Shown piece by piece: positions 9,814 through 20,276 of a stretch of 64,000 nt of DNA; position 1 is the stretch's first letter; each line of letters opens with the position of its first letter. This DNA comes from Amoeboaphelidium protococcarum (lineage: Eukaryota > Aphelidiomycota > Aphelidea): NCBI GenBank assembly GCA_023515745.1, contig JALECJ010000255.1, positions 2,118,001-2,182,000 of the forward strand, read 5' to 3'. The position numbers and the translations under genes were made by a program. The notes beneath the pieces are model-generated. The model was given only the letters and a program-made list of their open reading frames with translations. It searched no databases and had not been told where the DNA came from.

Positions 9814-12065
9814 TCAAATTATATTAACCTTATCCAAGACATCCAAGGCTAATGCGGACAATTTGCCTTCCACCTTCTACCCTTCTATCAAACTTTAAAC
9901 TTCAGCTTTGAGATCAGTAGCCATTTGTTGCTCTGAGTCCGATTTGGCCAACTAAGTAGCCTTGTTTAGAGACTTTACAGCCAGTAACAACTTTCCATCC
10001 TGTATAAATACTTGCGTGGCGCCACGGTAGAGAGCAAAACTATCTGATTCCGATTTAAGAGCAGGGGATAAAACTTTAATAGCAAATTCAGTAGGTGCTT
10101 TACAAGTGAGAAGCTCCACTCCAAACTTATCTTCAGCCTTTGGTCCAGTAGATTTAACATCAGTCTTTTTGCCATCTTTGGCCAATTCAATGGATGCCTC
10201 TAGCCTTTAATTGTACTTCTCTTCCAATCTGGGTACTTCTTCAAGATACTTATCCACGACGCCCGCTTGATCTTTCAATCTTAACAACATAATTTCAGAT
10301 ATGCCAACAGCGCACTGAATATAAGCCTTCTAAATAGCATAAAACTCATCCTCAAACTTTAAAAACTAAGAGTATGAGCACAGAGTGAGTTTACGCAGAC
10401 AATAGGCGTGGAAATCAAATTGATCATCATAAACCTCCTCGAATACAGTGCAGACATAGTTAAAGTACCTCAACGCCAGACCGTACTGCTTTAACCTCAG
10501 ATGAGAGTTTGCACGCTCTATAATATACCATAGACACTGCATCTCCACAAGATCCATAGCCTTCTCTTCAAAGTTGCCATTCTTTGTAAACAGGTTGATA
10601 CAATCCTCAGCTTCATCAATCATGTCTGCGCGAAGATAATACTTCACGGCTTTGGTATTCAGAAATCTATCTTACAAATCCATCACTCGAGCAGTATTCA
10701 TAAATTCTGCAGCCTCAGTTAGTCTATTAAGATGCTTCAAAACTCTAGCTTTAAGCATATAACATTCAACCTGAGTAGGAGTATGCTCAATAGCAGCATC
10801 TATTTCGACTAACGCCTTCTCTGGCTACTTCATCTTCAAATGGTGATGGGCCATCAGGTACCGAAGCCATAATGTAAACGTGGGACTTTCGTCTTTACTT
10901 GCATTCTTTCTCAAATCGGTGAGAATCTATTCGATTATAGAAATAACGTCCTTTTTGCCAGACTCATAAAGAGGTGCGATGAGAACAAACAGAGATGGTG
11001 CACCTTTACGCAAATACTTGAGAATGTAATTATAAAGATCCAGCTTGAAATTCTTCTAATCAGTACTGTCGTTGAGTAATAGCTTGAGTCTGGCAATCAT
11101 ATTAGATCTAGAGTAGATGGCTTGAAGATCACACAGCACCTGATATGCACTTTCTTCCGTATTCAGCTTCCGTTTAACATCCACCAAAGCTTCTATAAAC
11201 ACCCGACTTTCACTATTTCTATCAACCAACTGTAAATACACTCTCTCCGCTTCTGTCCACTACTCAGACTTGACATACATTTAACCAAGAATTCGATTGT
11301 AGTTCATAGTGTCCAAAACCAACTTTTTGTTATCCAACAAATACTTTATAGCTGAAGGATGGTCCTCATACTAGGAGAGGATATGTGCCTTCCATAATAC
11401 AAACTCAGAATGCTCATAATCAGGCTTGTCAGTATTAACCGTCACAGTTCCTTCATAAGCATCAAGTACGCGACGTGTTGCCTCCTGATTACCTTTCAAA
11501 TAATTGGCAAGAGCAAAACCAATCCAATACATTCTCTAATTAGACTTTAAAGTGAGCAGAGTGTGCATACTCTCAGCCAGTCCATCAAAGTCGCGCATCT
11601 GCACTTGGAGGAAGGCAAAGTCTCGCATCACTTGAATGTTCTCTTTATCATACTTGAGTGAATTCTTGTAACACTTCACAGCCTCTTCATAATTCTTATC
11701 GCTTCTATACAGCAGTCCATACACGTGCCAACATATAGACGACGTGAGATTGAAGCGGAGACCCTTCTTCACGCACTCATACGCTTCCTTCTTATTGTCC
11801 AAATGACTTAGGAATAATCCACGCATGGCCAAAGTCTCTCCATTCTCTGGAAATTTTTTCAAAATAGCATCAGTATTCTTCAAACCTTTCTTGTATTATT
11901 TGTGCTCATACTGCTTCTACACAATACATAAATAAATGATATATATATATGAAGAAGTCAATATAAGAGATCATGAAAGTATTAAATTCTTACCAGGATC
12001 TACTTGAACAATGCCGCTTCTTTAGATGGCAACTCATTTCCAGGCTTCTTATTCATCGCCATCAT
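9814..12065 (-). CDS. NAA15: NAA15, auxiliary TPR subunit of N-terminal acetyltransferase A
   Basis: Two exons (11994-12065, 9814-11916) with a 77-nt intron ending GTGTAG give 724 residues. Landmarks in order: KQYKKGLKNTDAILKKFPENGETLAMRGL; WHVYGLLYRSDKNYEEAVKCY; ALANYLKGNQEATRRVLDAYE; MQCLWYIIERANSHLRLKQYGLALRYF; and DDQFDFHAYCLRKLTL, the most conserved block of NAA15/Nat1. The array is almost entirely TPR-type helices. The protein anchors the catalytic subunit NAA10 to ribosomes. It is somewhat shorter than yeast or human NAA15. The tail (from about residue 625) is degenerate in this genome. ATG 12065 is the first of three in-frame ATGs. Confidence 0.92.
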
Positions 12066-12553
12066 ATCTCTAATAATAAAAATTCAAAGTATTTTCAAAA
12101 GTAATGTATAATGCACTATAGATAAAGTATCAGTATTTGCAGAGCTCTACTAATTTCTGCGTGTGTTATAAAGGGAATTGACTGAGAGCAACGTTGTTCT
12201 ATTCCACGCGCGCCGCGACGAAATCTCTTGAAGGAACGGAAACAGCGATCGTTTCAACATGAATCCTTTAGCCTTAACCGAACGCGTGGCATACTGGCTA
12301 GTTCAACAACGAGCGATGATGAAATATCAATTGGAATGGTTTCACATGAAACGTATTATGTAATAAGCGACTACCTTTTTAAACAATGCGGTAATAATTA
12401 CATATTGAGTGTATCAATCGCTAATGCGCGCGTTCAATGACCATCCGAGCCAACTTTATTACTTGACGCCTCTAATTCATAAAACATCATAATAACTCGT
12501 TCACTTTGTCGCCTTTCTTCGTCGTGTGGATCGGGCGAATGTTGTCGAGTTAA
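12066..12553. other. Divergent promoter region with one short unproven ORF
   Basis: It lies between NAA15 (minus) and NDPK (plus). An ORF of 49 codons (12259-12408, starting MNPLALTERVAYWL) is open only with the alternative code and has no recognised match. ACGCGT is present at 12282-12287. I do not call the ORF a gene. Confidence 0.45.
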
Positions 12554-13195
12554 ATGCGAGCGCGTTTTCTAAAGTCTCTCTTCATCATTGTACTCTATTT
12601 GCTATTATTGCACAATTGCACTGAACTTGAACCTAGTAAGTTGATCATTATAATTAGCGTTTTGATGTGACATTTCTGTGATCGTTACTGTGTAGATTTA
12701 GATTAACAAGTACCAAACATTCATCTCAAAATGCCTCAAGAACGTACTTACATTATGGTGAAGCTAGATGGTGTCCAGCGTGGACTGGTTGGTGAGATCA
12801 TCAAGAGATTCGAGAACCGCGGCTTTCAACTGCTGGCCATGAAGATGACCCACCCAAATGCCAACTTGCTGGAGGAGCACTACAAGGATCTGAAGGGTAA
12901 GGGATTTTTTGCCGGTCTGATCAAGTACATGAGCAGCGGTCCTGTTGTCGCCATGGTATGGTCTGGCAAGGGTGTTGTCAAGACTGGCCGTATGATGTTG
13001 GGTGCTACCAACCCGCTTGACTCCTAGCCAGGTACCATCAGAGGTGACTTCTGTATCGATGTCGGCCGTAACATTGTCCATGGCTCTGACTCTGTGGAGA
13101 GTGCTGAGCGTGAGATCAAGTTGTGGTTCTCGGAGGGAGTTTTGGCTTACGAGCGCTCCATTGACAAGCAGATCTACGAAGATCATCATTAATGA
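12554..13195 (+). CDS. Nucleoside diphosphate kinase with an N-terminal hydrophobic leader
   Basis: Exon 2 encodes a textbook [53 protein letters not shown] and the catalytic [12 protein letters not shown]. It transfers the gamma phosphate from NTPs to NDPs. The Gln before PGTIRGDFC is TAG, and the last sense codon is TAA directly before TGA, which is strong evidence for the code. An upstream ATG (12554) starts an exon reading [16 protein letters not shown], a signal-anchor-like segment. It joins in frame through a 60-nt GTAAGT...TGTGTAG intron, giving 193 residues. A cytosolic form could start at the internal ATG (12731). Which start is used is not visible. Confidence 0.93.
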
Positions 13196-13292
13196 GATCT
13201 ATTGAACTAATACAATGACTAATTAAGGTAGTCCTATATTGACAAGTTTTAATTTCATTAAAGAACATTATTACATTAATTTGGGGGAATAT

Positions 13293-14009
13293 TCACAGTA
13301 AAACAGTCACATCATCATCTTAACCTTTAGCGGCGGCAGCTTCCTTCTTCAACTGCTTTACCATCTTCTTATTCAGGACTAAAGTAGCTGCAGATATAAT
13401 ATGATTACATCCAGCAACTGGGCATACTTTCTAACCACCAGCATTTTGACCAAGCCATTCATGAATAACATCATGTGAGAAAGTGTGTCCACATCTGGTG
13501 CTCATCTGAGGATTGACAAGAGTAGTTTGAGAAATAGGGCAAATAGTACTTTGCTTAGTCTTGGCCACCACCATATCAGCATCTGCATCTTCTTCCACAT
13601 CCATCTCGTCATCAGAATCTACAAGATTCTTACGCGCCTCCTCGATAGCAGCCTCCAGTCCAACGTGAAATGGATGACGGGCGACTCGCTCTTTCAACTC
13701 TTCGAGCTCTATGCGCTTCAATGACTCGATATATTGGGAAACACTACCATCAGTCGACTCCACAATTTCAGCATATTCACTCATCTTGAACTAACCAAGA
13801 GACTGCTACAAAGCTGTATTTTCTTAATGCGCCTATACCAGCTCATCCATAAGAGCGCGAACTTCTTCCAGAGAGCCATCTTACAACTACCCTTCAACCA
13901 ATTCACCGGCGAATTCTTGCAATATTTCAGCATAGCCATTATAAATATTTCGCGAGATTGCCTCCACCTAATTACTACATGCAGTCACTTACTTTGCCAC
14001 TAAACTCAT
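13293..14009 (-). CDS. SP-RING SUMO ligase, NSE2/MMS21-like
   Basis: 238 residues in one frame (ATG 14009, TGA 13293). The N-terminal two thirds are helical and charged, as expected for the arm that binds SMC5. The SP-RING lies at about residues 150-222: CPISQTTLVNPQM, then CGHTFSHDVIHEWL, then CPVAGCNHIISAATLV. It has the cysteine/histidine pattern of NSE2/MMS21, which lacks part of the classic RING zinc ligands. NSE2 is the SUMO E3 ligase of the SMC5/6 DNA repair complex. PIAS-type ligases share the RING but are much larger, so NSE2 is preferred. Confidence 0.82.
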
Positions 14010-14086
14010 TCTCAATAGGATTGTGTGTGTGTGTTATCAAGAGAGTATTTCAGCAGGAGATTCCTAAGCGAGAAATAAAAACTAAG

Positions 14087-14092
14087 ACGCGT
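14087..14092. promoter_or_regulatory. ACGCGT site upstream of the NSE2-like gene
   Basis: The hexamer is 78 bp upstream of the start codon at 14009, in a position typical of fungal MluI cell-cycle boxes. A DNA-repair gene is a plausible G1/S target. There is no functional evidence. Confidence 0.35.
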
Positions 14093-14275
14093 TTCAAAGC
14101 AAAGAGAAATCACCGACAGCTCGGTGCTTCTGCGGCTTAAATGAAATGAAATCTCAACGGGTGAAACTACCAGACAGAACGAGAAGGTTATAAGATTCAC
14201 TTTTATATATAGTCAAAGTAGAAAGAAAAATAAATAGAATAAAAAGTAATCACTTCAAGGTTTATCCGATTCTTG

Positions 14276-15472
14276 TCATTCAATGGCGCCAAAAGACTAT
14301 TCGTAGCGTTTGAGCCTATGCCTGAGATGTTCATTCTCGCGTTAGAGATATCTGATGTAGTCAATAGATCGCTTCAAAATGGACCCTTTATGCATCTTGC
14401 CATCATCTTCACCGGCAGGCAGAGGAGGGACCATCGTGGATAATTCTTGAATACGCTCATTAATATTATCTCTTCGTCGCCTCTCCACCGCGTTATGTGA
14501 CTCTCGCCGCCTTCTACGCTTCTCCAACTCGCTGATGTGCTTATGCAGACTACCAGACTAGCTATCATCCTCATTTATCGTATCATTAGAGAGTGTACTG
14601 CCAGGGAATGATTGACTGATAATATGAGAATTGCTACTGCTATTACCAGCACCAGGTTTGACATCAACATCAAACTCCTGACTCGTGTTAACAGAGTGAG
14701 CATTAGAGCTGGCACGCGCCTTTCTAATGATAGCGCGAGGCTTGGTATCGGCACTGTTCACAGCACCTGAAAGTGAACTACCACTACCTCTAGCACTTCG
14801 CTAGAATCCCTGGCTACCAGCAGACAGTGCGCTAGGATTAAAACTGCTACTGCCAAATATGATGGGGGATGCGGATTAGTACGGAGATTGACCATCATCC
14901 ATGTCATCGCCAAGATCATTCTGATTATTACTTGGAGATAGAAGATCATTCTAGCTTTACTAATGCCCATCCAGATTAAGAGGGAACATGTCATCATTCA
15001 GTAGCATATCAGCAGTCAGTTCATCCAATAGGTGATCATCATGAAGCATTTGAGGATTGATCGTCTACATTTGCTACTACGGCTACTACTGTTGATTGAA
15101 CCCAAAAGAGAAATTACCGCCAGCACTTTACCGCATCGCTGCATAATTCGACATTCCACCGCCGAAAGTCACTGGTGCACTCTACGGCATTACGAGATTA
15201 TTAGGACTGGTGAGAAATTATTACTACTGATTACCAAGCATCAATCCAGAATTACCATTACCGTTACCATCAACACCACCAAATTGATGGTTGAATTAAT
15301 TCTGACGCGATTACAATAGTTGTTATTATTATCGCTACAGCTACGAAGATTAATGAGATGTCAGAAACCCATGCTATTACTGCTACTACTAACGCGAGAT
15401 AGGAATAGATGAGGATGGAGCGCTAGTATAAGCTTTCTGCTATCTCCCACTTTAGAAATTACTACCGTTCAT
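14276..15472 (-). CDS. bHLH-zipper transcription factor with Gln-rich N-terminus
   Basis: 398 residues in one frame. Residues 1-310 are low complexity (Gly, Asn, Ser, Gln). Long Gln runs are written almost entirely as TAA/TAG. The basic region and helix-loop-helix (about 319-380) read RRRESHNAVERRRRDNINERI, a loop containing GKMHKG, then SILKRSIDYIRYL, followed by a short leucine-zipper-like LQRENEHLRHRLKRYE. The H-E-R triad of the basic region predicts binding to E-box CANNTG, probably CACGTG. The form resembles animal/fungal group B factors (USF/MITF, fungal Cbf1-like). This is one reason to place the organism among opisthokonts. Confidence 0.88.
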
Positions 15473-16138
15473 ATTCTGTGTCATTCTTTAGTTACTTTCA
15501 CACTACCGTATTAGATTGCAAATATTTCAAGTCACTTTACCAGATTATTTTAATGATAAGAGAAAGAGTGAGAGAGAAATTATAATCAAATCCAATGACT
15601 TGCCGTAAGGAGGAAACAAGAGCGTGATCAGGCTGAGGGAAATTCCGCGTGAGAAGACGAATTCCGGGCGCAACGCTGCGACTGTCCGTGTGATCAAAAT
15701 GATTGGCTGTTAACGCACCAAGCATATTTTTGAATCGTTGCCATATCTGTTACATTCATTTCCACTTTGTTGTAGACAGCTCCCTCTATAATATTACTCT
15801 TGGTGCTACGTACATACGGTAATGTGAAATTACACGTTGCAAGTGTATGAATATCATTCTATAAGGAGATGATCATGTTTCAATCTATAAACCCCCTGCA
15901 CAAATTCATCGTGATGATGTTTAGGATTTTAATTCCATTACTTTGAATTGTGAATAAGACTGTATGCCGTTTGTTTCAATTAAATAGATGTATGTACAGT
16001 AAATAAGCTATTTGAAGGCACATTGTTTTGAAATTAAGTGATTTTTTAAACTGGCCCTTGATGCCTTTACATTTAATACCATCAACTCCTCTCTTTAGTT
16101 CGCGTCAACTTCGACACTTCACGATTTAGAAGATCAGT
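15473..16138. other. Divergent intergenic region, no gene seen
   Basis: It lies upstream of both the bHLH gene (minus) and the BTB gene (plus). A 75-codon minus frame at about 15500-15725 is open but unremarkable and sits where the bHLH 5' UTR should be. No RNA gene or repeat was recognised. Confidence 0.5.
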
Positions 16139-16738
16139 ATGCATACCGATATCAACCGTGTTTTGGCACCTCTAGTATTCTGCCTACTACTTATCGCTGG
16201 TCATATCAAAGCAAATATGGTGACTCTTAACGTCGGTGGCCATTTATACGCGTCATCAGCAGAAACCTTGTAAAAATCGCCATTTTTTCGCATTTGGCTG
16301 GACCGCTGGCACCACACTTCTGACCCCATGTTCCTGGATTAGGATGGCACGGCCTTTAAATGGGTTTTGAATTACTTGCGTTATGATGAGCTGGAGTAAG
16401 GAATCGATTATGCCACGCTATCCATTTTGCGCCGATAGGCTGATTTCTTTGAGCTGCCAGAGTTGGTGCTAATGATTCAAGATCGAATGGAGCAAGAGTA
16501 GCCCCTGATCAATAAAATTGCCTTGCTCGAGGCCCAGCAGAGAGAAATTGCATAAGGCTATCTGGAACGAGTTGCCAAGTGCCCATTGTCTCGTCATTAT
16601 AAGGATGTTCTTGTTGATTACAGCAATAATTAGGACATAAATAGTAGATTGGGAGGTTACTTTCCGGCGCCCTAAATCATTTGTCAAGTACCGTTTGAAG
16701 GCAACATTATGATGGTTCGATTAAAGTTCGGCCAATGA
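16139..16738 (+). CDS. BTB/POZ (T1/KCTD-type) domain protein
   Basis: 199 residues. VTLNVGGHLYASSAETLQKSP opens the T1-type BTB fold, continued by FFRIWLDRW, DGTAFKWVLNYLRYDEL and LSILRRQADFFELPELV (about residues 27-115). That order is standard for KCTD and potassium-channel tetramerisation domains. No channel follows. The C-terminal part is helical and unassigned. The first ATG adds a hydrophobic leader (VLAPLVFCLLLIAGHIKA), which is unexpected for a cytosolic KCTD-like adaptor. A start at the internal ATG (about 16217) would give a normal cytosolic protein. KCTD proteins usually recruit substrates to cullin-3. Confidence 0.8.
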
Positions 16739-16990
16739 GGTGTCATAATGCTGCATTGATTCTGAGATTTTGAGAATATAAACAATAATTATCGTTTTTA
16801 TTATGTTGTCTTTTGCATACCAGAGCTTTTTTACACGTAAAGGTACGGCGTGGTGCTGCACACTGCTTCATAGACGCTCAATATCCAGATCATTGTCGTA
16901 GGGCTCTGGAACGCTGCGACCATACATCCTCTATTACTGCAAAGTTAAAGATTTATATATAATAAGCAGCTAGAATTTTTCAACAGATGA

Positions 16991-18593
16991 TCACTCATAC
17001 TTTCGTACGGATGGTAAAGACTTCATTCCATCATAGATGATAGTGTTGGTCACAGGAATGTACTGCTTTGTCATAATCTTCAAGCATTCCTAACTAGTCA
17101 AACCACCAATATAGGCGCAAGTTGAATGTACTTGAGCATTGCCAGATCTGGCAAATTCATAAAGTGTTTTCAGCAATTAATTGGTCAATACGCGTTGTTA
17201 CAACAATTCTTATGTGATTGATTGAAGCTGGTGTATATCCTAATGCCAACTGTCATCAACTCCATAACCAGGCATTCGCCCATTCATTGAGCCAAACTAT
17301 AAAGCTGCACGCAAGGCAATATAAATCGCATCTGCATCTTCTAAATGTTTGTCACTATTTAGTTGCAGCGACTTGAACTCTTAAGCAATTGTAGAATAAT
17401 GATTTACGCGAATAAATTATGCATTCTTACAGAATCTTTAAACCAGTTCCGCACTAATAGATGATTTACCATGCTCCTACGTAAGCTTATTTACATTTTA
17501 CTGCATTAGCGAACAATCTTTGGTAGCTTTCGCTTTGTAAACACGCTGCACCTAAATGTACTGTTCAGTATCAGCTTTCATGTCAGGTAGAGATCCTATT
17601 AGAGGCAACGAGTCATTGTTACTGTTACAGAATGTCTTCAAGGCCTCTACCAAGAACCAGAAATCCTCAGTGTCAGACGTCAACTTTATATCCACAGCAA
17701 ACAATTACTCCAAATTTGAAGGTAATTTCTATAACTGCTGGAACAATCTGTAAGCGTTGCGACAAGCTTCTTGATAGTTTTCAGAGTCATCCTGAGGAGC
17801 ATCGCTGAGCATAAACTTTTTAAAGTCATCCAAATCCCGTCTACTAAGCTGAGTATCATGCTGCTCATTCCACACGCGTTAGTACGATAACAGTAGTAGA
17901 GGATATGGAATATGAGACTTGTACATGGAATCCTTGTTCTATAGATCCACTTCCGCGGCAAGTGCACGTAATTCAATCCACGGATCGGCAAGACGCAAGT
18001 CTATGACATTCTCTGGATGAGCTTCAATCACACAATGCTCTGGAAGTTGCAGTCTGACATAACCATAAAATCCACAAGTTTACACAACCACTAGAGGCAA
18101 TCGATTAGCATTACAACTCTCTGATAGTGCAATGAGCACGTCAAGTGGTAGATTACTTGCAATAACCAATGTAAATTGTTTAATAAAATAATCGACATCT
18201 TCCATATGTTTCTTATAAGTACCATCAGTAGGAATAACAGAGTGACCAACAACATCTTCGTTCAACTCCATCAGCCGTTTGCAAACGGTATCAGCACGCG
18301 GAGAACCAATAGACTCATGATCGACATAGAAATTGCTAGCCAAATCCAGCTATGTAACCAACTCTTAATCCATCACAGTAAACTACCCAATCCCCGGCAG
18401 AACTAAATTCTTCAACACTTCACTCCCAGTAGCATCCGCATTAATTAAAAGTACGTGACTCTCATCCAATCGTTACTATCCATGCTCATGCCACAATCTA
18501 CCTATATAAAATGATCTTTGAACTCGTATAGTCTTAATGTAATAAAGCCTACCTCAATTATCTATCATAACGCTACTATTTAGAAGTAAGCAT
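16991..18593 (-). CDS. NAE1: NAE1/ULA1, regulatory subunit of the NEDD8-activating enzyme
   Basis: Two exons (18553-18593, 16991-18497; 55-nt intron GTAGGC...GGTAG) give 515 residues. The junction rebuilds RYDRQLRLWHEHGQ, followed by [30 protein letters not shown]. This is the adenylation-fold N-terminus of APPBP1/ULA1. The C-terminus has STCAYIGGLTSQECLKIMTKQYIPVTNTIIYDG, also family-typical. It partners UBA3 to activate NEDD8 for cullin modification. Length matches the family (about 530). After SLPSVRK a second reading is possible: a roughly 72-nt intron and a short extra exon ending at 16868. Confidence 0.9.
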
Positions 18594-18730
18594 TAAATTG
18601 TCGTTACTCATACTTCACCTAATGCACGTAAAGTAACGTGTTATTGTAAGCAGTTTTATTCTCTTAAAGAGAATCAAGCGGCGACCCTTCGCGTAAATCT
18701 AATAGCAATCTAACGCATACACAGATTAAA

Positions 18731-20193
18731 ATGGATAGAAAAGTGGTTATAAACAAGAGTAAGTATTAGTTAATATTCATCGCTTTAATAATCAAACAAT
18801 ATCTATTAATGCCAATGTAGTCGATGTTGAGGGAGTTGAGTATACGAAAAAGACGGTGCTCTAGATGTACTTTGATCCCATAATGGAGATGTAGAATCAG
18901 CCGTTCCGAGACGTTTTCAAGTAGACTCACGTGTAATTGGACAAGTTAACTAAGCTCGGCATATTCCAGTCTGTGGATGTGGTGTTTAATTACCCGGAAG
19001 ATGACAAGTACTTGAATGTGAGTGAGCGCGATAGAGACTCAGTTCCCATGGAGATCAAGTTGACTCTGCGTGAGAGGCCGCGCATTCACATCAAATCTGG
19101 TACGGAGTTCGATCGCAATGAGGCTGACGTTAATATACAAGGTGTGCTGCGTAATGCTCTTGGTGGAGGAGAGTTTGTATCTGTATCTGCATCTCGCGGT
19201 ACTTTGACCAATTTCTCATTTGAACTGCAGGCGCGTAAACCTCTCCATAGTCTGCGTGAATCTTCGCTTGAGCTGGTGGCGTACAAGAAATCTCATGATT
19301 ACACTCAGTCTAGTGCATTTCATCAAGTGGACACTGCTGTGGGGTGTAAATGGAATTTCATGACCAAGTATGGGTACCATACAGCGTCACTGTTCAATCA
19401 TTTTCGAGAGATGACTAATATTCATGCGGATGCGTCCATGTACGTGAGGGAGCAAGCTAAATTATCGAATAAACTTAGTGCTCAATTTGAATTTGTACGT
19501 GATGAGAGAAATGACTTATTCATACCGTCTGAAGGTAAGTTATTAAAGGTGGTCAATGAACTGTCTCTGCTTTAGGGAACTGAGGGATTTATGAAGAGCA
19601 CAGCTTTGTTTCAGTATTGTAAATAGATATCTGAGAATGTGGTTATTAATGCTTCATTATCTGGTGGATTTATTAGTCCATTTGGTGGATCCATGTCAAA
19701 TTCTCAATTGCCCATATATGACAGATTCTTCTTGGGTGGTCCATCTGATATAAGGGGATTCTCTATGCGTGGTATTGGCTGCAAAGCTCATACTCTCTCT
19801 GGTGCTTAAGCAACTGGCATCGAGAGTTCAGACTAGCTTTAGTAAAAGTACAACTCAATTGGTGGTAATAGCTATTGGGCTGCAGGACTGTCTGCGTTTA
19901 GCGCACTGCCATACTTGAAAGAGTGGAATAATTTGAAGTCTCATACGTTTGTCAACATCGGTTCTCTGTATCAGGCGATGACTGTGTAGAATTCAGTGTA
20001 GACCGTTAAAGAGACTCCCATCGCAGGCAGTATCGGATGGGGATTACTATTCCGTGCACCAATGTGTCGACTGGAAGTGAACTTGGCATTTCCATTTATG
20101 AAATCTCATCTGGACAAGGAATCTCACTCATACTTCAAGTGGATGGAGAGAGGTCCTAAATTGCAGATTGGAGTTGGCATGGACTTTTTATGA
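18731..20193 (+). CDS. SAMM50: SAM50/Tob55, mitochondrial outer-membrane beta-barrel insertase
   Basis: Exon 1 is 28 nt (18731-18758). After a 62-nt intron ending AATGTAG the frame continues to TGA 20191, giving 466 residues. A single POTRA domain is at the N-terminus (THVQLDKLTKLGIFQSVDVVF is characteristic). The Omp85 barrel follows, with FFLGGPSDIRGFSMRGIG, the conserved loop-6 RGF motif, and a C-terminal beta-signal ending in GVGMDFL. SAM50 folds and inserts beta-barrel proteins into the outer mitochondrial membrane. It confirms a conventional mitochondrial import system. Confidence 0.92.
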
Positions 20194-20276
20194 TCTTTAT
20201 CCTTTTAAACCTACCTGATAATCTAATGTGATAAATATGAATAAAATTATAATCTCTTTATTACGTTATTCAAAAT

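Noticed and set aside
12259..12408. 49-codon ORF in the NAA15/NDPK spacer
   Set aside because: No match, short, and located in a divergent promoter.
15537..15725. Minus ORF upstream of the bHLH gene
   Set aside because: Unremarkable composition; most likely 5' UTR or promoter.
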